DNA of 64,000 nt, from contig JAUPVT010000040.1 in assembly GCA_030916885.1 (NCBI GenBank), forward strand, positions 1 through 64,000, given 5' to 3'. Below the pieces are notes generated by a model, which had not been told where the DNA came from, searched no databases, and was given only the letters and a program-made list of their open reading frames with translations. How positions within the stretch are numbered: the stretch's first letter is position 1; every line of letters begins with the position of its first letter. Positions 37,721-46,536 of the stretch are shown here, in pieces. The stretch is from Chlamydiota bacterium. GTDB lineage: Bacteria; Chlamydiota; Chlamydiia; Chlamydiales; Rhabdochlamydiaceae. Position numbers and translations under genes: made by a program.

Positions 37721-37817
37721 TTTTTTCTGTCCTAAAACCATCGATCTATTGATAATTTAAACGCAACATGGCAAATCTCTTAAATTAAGAGTATAAAACA
37801 ACTTTAGGTAAACTGTT

Positions 37818-38336
37818 ATGCCACCACGTACAATTGACAACTTAGGAATTGAGGTTTCGACTCGCTATGCAGAGGATTTAAGAGAGCTTGATCAAAAACT
37901 GCTAGTTGAAGCTCGCGGCATTCAAGAACAGACAGAAATAGAGATTACTCATCCCTTTTTTCTAACAGAATTAGAGATTCTGCTTGAACCTCAAAAACAA
38001 CAGACCTGGGCAACTTTTACTCCTCCTAAAGGATATTTTGAGCAAAAAAAACGATTTTTTATGTTTCAATTGATCCCCTCTTTAGGATCAGAAGAAAAAC
38101 ATGAAACACAAACGCAAAAGATTGCTTCTATGACAATTTTTTCCAGAAAAAAAAGAGGCAATCAACAACAAAACGACAAACAGCAGGAAGAAGCTGAATC
38201 AGCCCATTCCGACCCTGAGAGAGAATATCATGAGAAAGAAAAAAAAATACTGATTTCAGTTTTACAAACTATTATGTATTTAGATAAAGAAATTCAAGAA
38301 ATTAATGCTCGAAGAGGGCAATATCATAAAGGCTAA
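37818..38336 (+). CDS. Conserved chlamydial protein, homologue of CT273
   Basis: A 172-residue soluble protein of unknown role. The N-terminal half is mixed alpha/beta. A Gln/Glu/Lys-rich linker (about residues 112-140, NQQQNDKQQEEAE) is followed by a C-terminal helix (ILISVLQTIMYLDKEIQEIN). I assign it to the CT273 family by position between mraZ and the TPR gene/dnaA-2 and by size. No catalytic motif is visible. The TPR gene follows 9 nt downstream. Confidence 0.65.
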   Translation: MPPRTIDNLGIEVSTRYAEDLRELDQKLLVEARGIQEQTEIEITHPFFLTELEILLEPQKQQTWATFTPPKGYFEQKKRFFMFQLIPSLGSEEKHETQTQKIASMTIFSRKKRGNQQQNDKQQEEAESAHSDPEREYHEKEKKILISVLQTIMYLDKEIQEINARRGQYHKG

Positions 38337-38345
38337 CTTATAAGT

Positions 38346-38741
38346 ATGAATCAAATCGATTGGATATCTATATTAGGATGGAGTGACGAAGAACTCTCAG
38401 ATTTACGTTTTGTCGGCTACTCTTATATCAAGCAAGGTAAATACGATATTGCCACCACCTTTTTTGAGGCACTTACCACTTTATCTCCTTCTTCTGTTTA
38501 TGATCTTCAAACCCTTGGTGCTTTATATCTACAAAAAAACAATAATCTAATGGCCTTAAATTATATTGAAAAGGCTCTTAAACTCGATCCTCTTCATCAA
38601 CCCACTTTGCTGAATCGAGTAAAGGTTCTATTTGCTTTGGGTTATAAAAAACAAGCATTAGCTCAAGCAAAAGAACTGGAAAGAAGTCAAAATCCTGAAA
38701 TTATCAACCAAGCTACAGCACTTGTCATAGCTTACAGCTAA
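38346..38741 (+). CDS. TPR protein, homologue of CT274 (LcrH/SycD-like)
   Basis: A 131-residue helical protein built of about three tetratricopeptide repeats: GYSYIKQGKYDIATTFFEAL (residues 24-43), LGALYLQKNNNLMALNYIEK (about 57-76) with KALKLDP, and a third around VLFALGYKKQALAQA. Such small TPR proteins resemble type III secretion chaperones of the LcrH/SycD class. A secretion role is suggested by chlamydial precedent but not proven here. It is co-directional with the CT273 homologue and 212 bp before dnaA. Confidence 0.72.
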   Translation: MNQIDWISILGWSDEELSDLRFVGYSYIKQGKYDIATTFFEALTTLSPSSVYDLQTLGALYLQKNNNLMALNYIEKALKLDPLHQPTLLNRVKVLFALGYKKQALAQAKELERSQNPEIINQATALVIAYS

Positions 38742-38953
38742 ATAATTTTGAAACCTTTTTTTAAACAAAAGAGTTTATTGTATTTTTTTCCTTTCCTGCC
38801 TTTTTAAGACTTAACTATTTACCTCTTTGATCATCCAAAATCGAGCAAAAATCTATTGCCAGCTTTGTTCATCAATGTTAACTTGACGACATAAAAGATA
38901 GCCCAGAAGTATCTGTGGAAAGTTTGTTCATAAGTATAATTAACTAGGAATCT

Positions 38954-40297
38954 ATGTTGACAAAAACACCGCAAGAAGCATGGTCAGAATTTTTAGAGAC
39001 TGTTGAAAAACGATGCTCTACCACAGAATTTCAGAACTGGTTTGCCCCGATTCGCATACGAGAAGAAGTGACTGAAGAACTCTGTCTTGAAGTGCCAAAC
39101 ATTTTTGTCCAAGAATATCTAATTAATAATTACAAAAAAGAACTCAGTTCTTTTCTATCGGTAAAAGCAACAGGTGAACTTAGCTTATCTTTTACTATTT
39201 CAGAAATAAAAAAAGAAGAGCCACTGCCACAAGCCCCTTCAAATCAACTAGCTGCTCCCTCATCTCAACACGCCTTAGAGGTAAAGCTTAATCCTAATTA
39301 TACATTTCAACATTTTATTGAAGGCCCTTCAAATCAGTTTGTAAAATCTGCTGCTGTAGGAATAGCCACTCGTCCTGGTAAATCTTATACTCTTATGTTT
39401 ATTCATGGAGGAGTAGGTTTAGGTAAAACCCATATTTTGCATTCCATTGGTCATCAAGTGAGAGAAAGGCATAAAAAACTGCGCGTTTATTGTATTACCA
39501 CAGAGGCCTTTATTAATGACTTAGTTGATAACTTACGTAACAAGTCTTTAGATCGCATGAAGCGATTCTATCGCTCTTTAGATGTTCTACTTGTCGATGA
39601 TATTCAGTTTTTGCAAAATCGCCCTAATTTTGAAGAAGAGTTTTGTAATACTTTTGAGAGCTTGATCAACCAGGGAAAACAAATCGTAATTACTAGTGAT
39701 AAACCTCCAGGACAACTCAAACTCTCTGAAAGATTGATTGCAAGGATGGAATGGGGACTTGTAGCCAATGTAGGAATCCCCGATTTAGAAACGCGGGTAG
39801 CCATCCTACAACATAAAGCAGAACAAAAAGGATTTCGTCTTCCCCAATCGATTGCCTTTTTTATTGCAGAGCATATCTATAATAATGTACGTCAACTTGA
39901 AGGCGCTATTAACCGCCTAAATGCGTATTGTCGCTTAATGAAACTTGATGTCACACAAGAAGTTGTAGAAAGCACCTTAGGTGAGTTATTCCAAGCCTCT
40001 TCCCATAAAAAGATTTCTGTAGACAACATTTTAAAAAGCGTAGCTGCCATTTTTGGAGTACGCATTAGTGATTTAAAAAGCTCTGTTCGCTCAAAAGATG
40101 TTTCCTTTCCCAGACAAGTTGCTATGTATCTTGCTAAAGAACTCATTAATGATTCTCTCATGCGCCTTGCCTCTGCTTTTGGAGGTAAAACCCATTCTAC
40201 TCTTTTACATGCCTGGAAAAAAATAGCAGGCCTTGTGAAAAAAGACGAAAGACTGCGTCGTCAAATCGATATGGCTAGACGCAATCTAGAAGCTTAA
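38954..40297 (+). CDS. dnaA: Chromosomal replication initiator protein DnaA (CT275-type paralogue)
   Basis: A 447-residue AAA+ initiator. The N-terminal domain I begins [20 protein letters not shown]. Walker A is GGVGLGKTH (about residue 152), Walker [10 protein letters not shown] (about 215), sensor regions follow, and the C-terminal DNA-binding domain IV contains [20 protein letters not shown] and [13 protein letters not shown]. Chlamydiae carry two dnaA genes; gene order here (CT273-CT274-dnaA) marks this as the second copy. The stop overlaps the convergent downstream gene by 12 nt. AGGA lies at good spacing before the ATG. Confidence 0.95.
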   Translation: MLTKTPQEAWSEFLETVEKRCSTTEFQNWFAPIRIREEVTEELCLEVPNIFVQEYLINNYKKELSSFLSVKATGELSLSFTISEIKKEEPLPQAPSNQLAAPSSQHALEVKLNPNYTFQHFIEGPSNQFVKSAAVGIATRPGKSYTLMFIHGGVGLGKTHILHSIGHQVRERHKKLRVYCITTEAFINDLVDNLRNKSLDRMKRFYRSLDVLLVDDIQFLQNRPNFEEEFCNTFESLINQGKQIVITSDKPPGQLKLSERLIARMEWGLVANVGIPDLETRVAILQHKAEQKGFRLPQSIAFFIAEHIYNNVRQLEGAINRLNAYCRLMKLDVTQEVVESTLGELFQASSHKKISVDNILKSVAAIFGVRISDLKSSVRSKDVSFPRQVAMYLAKELINDSLMRLASAFGGKTHSTLLHAWKKIAGLVKKDERLRRQIDMARRNLEA

Positions 40298-40882
40298 AGG
40301 ACCAAGAAATGTGAATCCTATTAAGGTTTTGGGGTTTATCTTCTTTACTACTTTTATGCTTTTATCATAGATTTGATCCTGTTGAAAACCTACTAATAAA
40401 ATATGACTGTTTCGCAGCTTCTTAAAAAAAAATCGCCTATGCGGCACCTGTAAAATTTTACTTATTTCTTTTGCTAGTAAAATAGATAATTTTTTATGTG
40501 TACTATAAACAGGTAAAATATAATCAGGTAGGGAGAAATCTAATCGTATAAACTGATAGGTCATCAGTGCTGCTATAGCTGGAACTCTATAGTGTTGTCC
40601 TTTGAGAATCTTTTCTAATAAAGCATAAAGGGGCCCTTCTTGCTCACTGACATATGCTTGTTTTATGTTGGTTTGATGCATACAAGATAAGCAATACGGT
40701 TCAAGACAAGCAGAAAAACAACAAGGACATCTCTCTTCTTTTTCTAAAATATCGATTAAATCAAAGCACTCTTTACAAAAGATGTGCCTTTTAGAATGAC
40801 AGAATTTATGACAATAGATACAAATAGGAGGATAACAGATCTGTTGAACAATACTTCTTAAATTCTTTAAAAGAACTCTCAC
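40286..40882 (-). CDS. ComF-like protein with zinc-ribbon N-terminus
   Basis: A 198-residue protein with a GTG start. The N-terminal third has ordered cysteines ([38 protein letters not shown]), typical of the double zinc ribbon of ComF/amidophosphoribosyltransferase-like proteins. The C-terminal part keeps the ComF-like order ([15 protein letters not shown], then [10 protein letters not shown]), but the phosphoribosyl-pyrophosphate loop is not recognisable, so catalytic activity is doubtful. It matches CT276 by position. It overlaps dnaA convergently by 12 nt. A hairpin lies about 20 nt upstream of its start. Confidence 0.6.
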   Translation of the reverse strand: MRVLLKNLRSIVQQICYPPICIYCHKFCHSKRHIFCKECFDLIDILEKEERCPCCFSACLEPYCLSCMHQTNIKQAYVSEQEGPLYALLEKILKGQHYRVPAIAALMTYQFIRLDFSLPDYILPVYSTHKKLSILLAKEISKILQVPHRRFFFKKLRNSHILLVGFQQDQIYDKSIKVVKKINPKTLIGFTFLGPLSF

Positions 40883-40901
40883 TACAACACTCTTAAAAGA
40901 A

Positions 40902-40938
40902 AAACATCCTAAATGGATTTGTTCCAGTTAGGATGTTT
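40902..40938 (-). terminator. Hairpin with T-run just upstream of the comF-like start
   Basis: The stem ACATCCTAA / TTAGGATGT encloses a 15-nt loop. On the minus strand it is followed by TTTTTCTTTT, which ends only about 10 nt before the GTG start. It could terminate read-through from the repeat region or act as an attenuator. Confidence 0.6.
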
Positions 40939-41094
40939 GTTTTAACTAATCATCGATTTTATAACAACTTGTTTTGTTTCTAGGGTATTTCCAGAGCTAT
41001 ACTCGTTAGAGAGAATACCCTTTGATCCCTCTTGATAATTAGAAATATTTTCAAAAAATTGAGAGTTATCTTCTTAAATTCTATGAATTTTTCA

Positions 41095-41440
41095 TAATTA
41101 GGAAAGATAAGACAAAAAGTTAGTGCTAAAAGACTTCTTAATGTTGTACAAGTTCATTTGTAAAAAACAATAATAAAAGAGGTCAAAAAAGAAAAAGCTT
41201 ATTGAATTGTATTGCTCTGTAGATTCTTTTTAGAAGGATTTCAATAAGCAATAGAAACAACCTTTAATTACTAAAGACAAACCCTCAAGAGGGGTATAAG
41301 TAGAAATATCTATTCTTGAAGTAATAATAATGTCTATTTTATTTCAGCAATCAAACCATAGAAATTTCAAATATTTTTACTGAAATTACATAGGGAAATT
41401 TTAGGGCTAGTTGCTTGCTAGTAAACCCAAAGCTGAGGTT
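41095..41440. repeat. Dispersed AT-rich element, longer copy
   Basis: A noncoding region of about 346 bp between the comF-like and AsmA-like genes. Its left end (ATTAGGAAAGATAAGAC and about 65 bp after it) matches 28260-28330. Its right end (CTAGTTGCTTGCTAGTAAAC, then CCAAAGCTGAGGTT, to 41440) matches the reverse complement of 27956-27990. Between the ends are about 210 bp missing from the first copy, including a perfect 10-bp inverted repeat, GCTTATTGAA (41197) / TTCAATAAGC (41240). No transposase or long frame is present. The size and structure suggest a non-autonomous (MITE-like) element or a degenerate noncoding repeat. Confidence 0.7.
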
Positions 41441-41480
41441 ATTAACATAAAAATATGTTTTAATAACAAAGACTGCTTTT

Positions 41481-44400
41481 TTATTTTTTCAATAAAACAA
41501 GACCATACTTAGGATGGTCTACATTTCCGCGAATAGTGAACGTAAAAGGATTCATGAGTTTTAATAGCTTTTTTTGTCTAAGCTCTAAATCAATAGATAA
41601 ACTTCCATCAAAGCCGATGTAAGAAGTATATTTTTTTCTCTTTGCTAGAGAAAATTTACAATGACCATTTTTACTAAAGGTTTTTGCAAATTGAGTCAAA
41701 TAGCATCGACTCTCTTGCAATTTAAATGCAAACTCTCCTTCTACGGGCATAAAGGATCTTAAGTCTAAACCGATTTTAGATAAGATCTCTAAGGGAATTT
41801 CAAAAAATTGATCTTGTTTTAGATATTGGAATTTGCATTCTCCTAAACCATGTAGAGTCTGTAAATTGGATAACTGTGCTTGAATATCCTTAACTAATAT
41901 ATCAATTACAAATGGTTTAGCTTTTTTTAATACGTGATCTAATTGTAACCGCTTTACCTCAACTTCTGGAATCCATAGCTCCCAGTCATTGAGATTTTTA
42001 CAACTTATTATCTTAGCAAATAAACTGCCTGCTTCATCTTCTAATCTAAAGTCATAGATCTGTAGTTCTTTTTGGGAAAACTCTACTCCTGCACTAAATT
42101 TATTTATAGAAATACCTTTTATTTCCACCTGATCTGCTTGCAAAAGCCCCCTACATCCTTGTTTGCTTATTTCTCCTTGATATATAAAATGAGCTTTAAG
42201 CTGTAGAGGTTGAAGAAATTTTTCTAAAAGAGGGAAAAAGGAAGCGCAATCAGATGCATGGATCTGCAACGTCCCCTGTAAATGATTTGTTTCTTTGGCT
42301 TCTAAATCAGCGGTTATACCACAGGCGTTTCCTTTAATTGTATCAAGTTTACATTCGTTTGATTCTATACTAAAACACCCTTTTAATCCTGTCTGAAGAG
42401 GCTTATCTGAGAGTTCAAATGCTCCTTTATTATGCTCAAACCAAAAAGTCCCCCAAAAAGGTTTTTCTCCTAGATTAAGTTCACTATTCAATATAAAATG
42501 GGTATTCTCTAGAGAAAATGTAGTATCTCGATATTTTACTAAGTGCTTTGCTAGACTTAACTCTCCCTGTTTCAAATCTCCTCTAAGACGTATAAGCCCT
42601 GGCATTTTTTTTACTTCTACGCTTCCTATTAACTCCTTCTGCCAGGTGGTTTGTTGGTTATGAAATGCTGGCAGGGAAAAATCGATGGTACTTTCCCAGG
42701 TTTTATTTTGATAAGATGTAGAGTGGCAAAAAATATTTGCTAATATTTCAGAACTTTTCAAATCTTGTAGGGTTAGATTGATTTGTTTACTAAAAAAACC
42801 TTGCTCTACAGAATATTCGCAAAGAAACGGCGAGCTTTTTAAGCTAAAGCAGTTACAATCGACTTGCCCACAAATAGTATGATCTTGTAAATCAAATACA
42901 CCACTGGCTAGAAAAGGATATCCATCATAGCTTCCCTGTAGACTTTTGCAATGCAGTGTTTTTTCATCTGATGTAAAAATGCCAGAGGCCATTAAAGATC
43001 CGATTTGTATTTGATCAATATGCCACTGAGAAGAGAGCTTCTTACCAGAAATAGCCATATCTTTACCCAAACAGGAAAAATCATATTGTTTAAACAGATC
43101 TTCTGTAGCCAGTTGCATACGCCAGTTTTTAGAATTAGCTATTCCCAAATTGCAATCTATCTGCCACTTATCTACTCCAGGATGAAGTAAAATCCCTTGA
43201 GTTTGGATAATAGGCAGCTCTTGTATTTGTAGAGAACCCGTAAAATGGGTAGGAGAAAAAGAATTGATGGCGCCTATTAAAGATTCTATTTGTAAATGAC
43301 AAAAAACCTTTTTAGCTTGGGTAAGCCTAGCGCTTGCTTTAGTTATACAAAACTCATTTGCAGAAGAAGTTAACTCTATTCGTGCTGTCCCTTCCTCTAA
43401 CTTCAAGCCCGAGCTAATCGGCAAAGATAAGTTTTTAAGGTCGGCTATAACTTTAAAATTAGATAGGTTTATCTTAGATTCTGGGCAAATAGCAATTTCT
43501 GCTGAAATAGGTTCCTCTATAAGGTTCTTTTCTTGTTTCTGTATCTCGACAATTTGCAATTGTAGGTTCCATAAATCTTGATATTGCGCAAGTAAATCTA
43601 CCTTAATAGAAAAATCTTCTGTTTTTAAAGAGAGATCGTGTATGTGGAATTGAGGATACGTTGCATCAAGAGCTGTGCTAAACACATAGGCATTTTGTTT
43701 ATAAGATAGTTCTCCTTCTAGTCTAGGGCAAAACAAAGCCCACTTTCCCTTTTGACATTGAAAGGATAGTGCGGATACCTTTGGAATATCTATTGTTTTA
43801 TAAAAATGCTCTAAATAAACTCCATTCGCTTCTACTCCAATTACAACTTTATCCGTATCAAATAAGCACTCTAATTGATAACTTCCCTTTACGATTAGTT
43901 CGGGTAAAAATTTTGCAAGCCATGGTCTGTATTGCTCTTCTACAAGATCTTTTAACTTTAGATGCCCCTGGATAGGCCGTAGGTTCAAACCATCTTTTAA
44001 AGAAAGTGGTTTTAAAAATATAGCTTCTGCTGAAAAAGGCATATGCGCTATAGAGCCTATCACTTCTACTTTATTTTCATAAATCGTAAGATCTGTTGCT
44101 ATAGGAAACGGTAATGGCAAGCTAATGATTGAGCTCAAATCCCCTTGTATATGTGCGCAAATCCCCTCTTTAACCCCTGGGTATTCTATGACAATATTTA
44201 ACCCTTCCGCTTGCTGTAATTGGCAAAAACCTTCTTTTATTTGAGATCTAACCGCATCCCATCTTCCTTGTATCTGTACATCTTTTATAAAAAATTTATG
44301 AGAAGAATGATCCACTGATACATCTTTAGCTTGAAACTGTGTTAAATTTATGCTTTGTAGTGCTTGATCTGAAAATAGCATGGCTATTTTTACTAAGCAA

Positions 44401-45545
44401 TTTCCCCATTCATAAGAAATGGATGAATCGATTTTGGGTAGAGAAAAAAAGGATCTTGCCCAATCCAGATGCTTATGCTCTAACTTTTGGATATCACATT
44501 CAATGATGCCTTCTCGGGTTTGGGAAATCTCTAAGCTCCCTTGAATACTGCTCTCTACAGGATCAGAAAAAACAGCTTTAATCCCAATGCCTTCCTGGTC
44601 TTTATGAATAGCAGTGGTTTCTAAAATAAGTGGGAATGAGGTTTTTTCATGAACAGCAATTGCACTTAAAATAGCTTTAGGCTGATCTGTTATCCATAGA
44701 TCTGCTTCTATATGAGTCAGTTGGTTTTGCCACTCTAAATTTTGAGATAAAAGCGCATAGGAGCCATTTTCCAGTTGAAAGTGTCCTTTAAGAGAAGGCC
44801 ATAGGGTTTTTAAGTAAATCCCTTCTGCATTTAAATTTGCCTCTATTTGGTCGCAGCAGAATTGTTTATTTGCTTGTTGAACTTTAATATTTGTAAGAGT
44901 AGGTTTTATCTGTATGTCCTGGATATAGCCATCTGATTTAACAGCAGCATTTGCCTCTACAGATATTGTCGCATGATAGTTTAAATCCCTGTTAACATAG
45001 CCCATCAGCTGCGTTAGTGGTAAAAGATGTTTTAGTTCTTGGGATTTAATACCAAGATATATCCGGTTATCAGGAGAATATTGAAGAGTCAAAAGAGCGG
45101 GATATAAAGGATCTGGATCGAGTGCTAATTTGATCTCTAGTTTTTTGTTAATTATGGGAAGTAGAGAAAAATAATACCGTAATTGATTTAACTCTAGAAC
45201 ACCATCATGCACTTCCATAGAAAAGAAACGATTCAAAGCCCATACAGTTCCAAGAATATTTTGAGATTTAGCCTTGTGCTTCGCTACATATTGCGGATGT
45301 AGAACTCTAATATGAAAGGCTCCTTCTTGATAGAATAGATCTATGCGGTCTACACTTAATTCGTTCTTTTCCTTTAGTAAACCCCATATTTGCAAGACAT
45401 TTTTATTCCAAGCAATTTTCTGATAAGAAAATGTTTTTGGTAAGAAGCAATACAAGGCTATCTTACAACTAACTAAAATAATTTGTTGATAAAATAGAAC
45501 TAAAAAAACTAATAGAGCCAGAGTCCTAAAGAGTTTTTTTTTCAT
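41481..45545 (-). CDS. Giant AsmA/TamB-like envelope protein
   Basis: A 1354-residue protein with one N-terminal membrane helix (about residues 8-30) and then an almost uninterrupted beta-rich body made of alternating hydrophobic strands with many short DLxxxxLxL units. The C-terminal end, MNPFTFTIRGNVDHPKYGL, resembles the closing segment of AsmA/TamB/YhdP proteins. These are periplasm-spanning beta-groove proteins involved in outer-membrane lipid or protein transport. The family call is from architecture rather than a firm motif. Its ATG overlaps the gcvH stop (ATGA), making it the last of four coupled genes. Confidence 0.5.
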   Translation of the reverse strand: MKKKLFRTLALLVFLVLFYQQIILVSCKIALYCFLPKTFSYQKIAWNKNVLQIWGLLKEKNELSVDRIDLFYQEGAFHIRVLHPQYVAKHKAKSQNILGTVWALNRFFSMEVHDGVLELNQLRYYFSLLPIINKKLEIKLALDPDPLYPALLTLQYSPDNRIYLGIKSQELKHLLPLTQLMGYVNRDLNYHATISVEANAAVKSDGYIQDIQIKPTLTNIKVQQANKQFCCDQIEANLNAEGIYLKTLWPSLKGHFQLENGSYALLSQNLEWQNQLTHIEADLWITDQPKAILSAIAVHEKTSFPLILETTAIHKDQEGIGIKAVFSDPVESSIQGSLEISQTREGIIECDIQKLEHKHLDWARSFFSLPKIDSSISYEWGNCLVKIAMLFSDQALQSINLTQFQAKDVSVDHSSHKFFIKDVQIQGRWDAVRSQIKEGFCQLQQAEGLNIVIEYPGVKEGICAHIQGDLSSIISLPLPFPIATDLTIYENKVEVIGSIAHMPFSAEAIFLKPLSLKDGLNLRPIQGHLKLKDLVEEQYRPWLAKFLPELIVKGSYQLECLFDTDKVVIGVEANGVYLEHFYKTIDIPKVSALSFQCQKGKWALFCPRLEGELSYKQNAYVFSTALDATYPQFHIHDLSLKTEDFSIKVDLLAQYQDLWNLQLQIVEIQKQEKNLIEEPISAEIAICPESKINLSNFKVIADLKNLSLPISSGLKLEEGTARIELTSSANEFCITKASARLTQAKKVFCHLQIESLIGAINSFSPTHFTGSLQIQELPIIQTQGILLHPGVDKWQIDCNLGIANSKNWRMQLATEDLFKQYDFSCLGKDMAISGKKLSSQWHIDQIQIGSLMASGIFTSDEKTLHCKSLQGSYDGYPFLASGVFDLQDHTICGQVDCNCFSLKSSPFLCEYSVEQGFFSKQINLTLQDLKSSEILANIFCHSTSYQNKTWESTIDFSLPAFHNQQTTWQKELIGSVEVKKMPGLIRLRGDLKQGELSLAKHLVKYRDTTFSLENTHFILNSELNLGEKPFWGTFWFEHNKGAFELSDKPLQTGLKGCFSIESNECKLDTIKGNACGITADLEAKETNHLQGTLQIHASDCASFFPLLEKFLQPLQLKAHFIYQGEISKQGCRGLLQADQVEIKGISINKFSAGVEFSQKELQIYDFRLEDEAGSLFAKIISCKNLNDWELWIPEVEVKRLQLDHVLKKAKPFVIDILVKDIQAQLSNLQTLHGLGECKFQYLKQDQFFEIPLEILSKIGLDLRSFMPVEGEFAFKLQESRCYLTQFAKTFSKNGHCKFSLAKRKKYTSYIGFDGSLSIDLELRQKKLLKLMNPFTFTIRGNVDHPKYGLVLLKK

Positions 45546-45901
45546 TGTATGAACTCTTTATATTGCTCTTCTGATAGTAATCTTTCTAACTCTTTTTTAT
45601 CTGTTACTTTGATTTTAAAAAGCCAACCATCGGTTTCGGCAGCTTGATTAATTCCTTGAGAAAATTCTTCTAGTTTTTTATTAATCGCTAGAATTTCTCC
45701 CGATACAGGAGAATAGATATCCGCTGCGGCTTTAGTAGATTCTAATACAGCAATTTCCTGACCTGCTTCTACTAATTTGCCAATAAAGGGCAATTCGACA
45801 TACACAATCTCTCCAATTTCTTTTTGAGCAAAGTGGGTAATTCCAACGGTGCCTACTTCATCCTCCACTCTGATCCATTCATGTGATTCTGTAAATTTCA
45901 T
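45542..45901 (-). CDS. gcvH: Glycine cleavage system H protein
   Basis: A lipoyl-carrier protein of about 119 residues. It begins MKFTESHEWIRVEDEVGTVG, and the lipoylated lysine lies in LESTKAAADIYSPVSGEI (about residue 60). I choose ATG 45901 over 45907 because it gives the usual N-terminus. Genes for GcvP and GcvT are not nearby. Chlamydiae keep gcvH (CT282) without the rest of the system, so a moonlighting or lipoate-relay role is likely. It is translationally coupled to genes on both sides by 4-nt overlaps. Confidence 0.95.
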   Translation of the reverse strand: MKFTESHEWIRVEDEVGTVGITHFAQKEIGEIVYVELPFIGKLVEAGQEIAVLESTKAAADIYSPVSGEILAINKKLEEFSQGINQAAETDGWLFKIKVTDKKELERLLSEEQYKEFIQ

Positions 45902-46536
45902 ATACAAATACCTCCTTTTATCAATTCACAACTAGCCCAATAACGAGGATGTTGTTCCGTTAACCGATAGGCAGAAGAAAAATGTTGAAGGCCCGATTCT
46001 TGACTATGTAAGCGATAGTTTATCCCTATGCGAGAAAACTGCAATGGATCATAGCCATGTAAGCAATGCGCTGGGATGACAACTCTAATCGTATAAGATC
46101 TGCGGTTATCCTGTAGATCTACTTGTATATCTTCTGCTAAGCAAAGAGGATGTACATCTTCTGAGCGAAAGGCCGTTATCTCTTTTGCAAATGTTTCATC
46201 ACTTACTTGCTGAGAAAGGATTAAAAACTGATGACAAAAACGATGTGTAAAACTGACAGTTTTTAAATCCCTTGTATCAAAAAACAGTTCTATCTTATCT
46301 GTGGGGTCTAAAGGTCGATCAAAAAATATATCGCAGTAAATAGCCTGTTCATTCCAGGCCATGGCAACCTCTGCAAAAGGGATTTCATGGAGCAGCTTAG
46401 AAGTATCAGGCAATAAAAAAATTTTCTTCATTACCTTGATGGAGGATTGATTTTTAGTATACAAAAGCTTGCATTGCACAGCAAAGCAATCAAGTGGTAA
46501 AATAGGGTTTATCTCTTCTAATAGATCAATTGTCAT
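45898..46536 (-). CDS. Conserved chlamydial protein, CT283 homologue, CBM9/DOMON-like
   Basis: A 212-residue protein with no membrane segment or obvious signal peptide. The central part (AMAWNEQAIYCDIFFD, then DKIELFFDTRD, about residues 70-110) has the beta-sandwich pattern of CBM9/DOMON-like domains, in which FxDTRD is typical. I therefore suggest, with low certainty, a carbohydrate- or ligand-binding fold. It lies directly before gcvH, as CT283 lies beside gcsH in C. trachomatis, and overlaps the SurA-like gene by 4 nt. Confidence 0.55.
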   Translation of the reverse strand: MTIDLLEEINPILPLDCFAVQCKLLYTKNQSSIKVMKKIFLLPDTSKLLHEIPFAEVAMAWNEQAIYCDIFFDRPLDPTDKIELFFDTRDLKTVSFTHRFCHQFLILSQQVSDETFAKEITAFRSEDVHPLCLAEDIQVDLQDNRRSYTIRVVIPAHCLHGYDPLQFSRIGINYRLHSQESGLQHFSSAYRLTEQHPRYWASCELIKGGICI

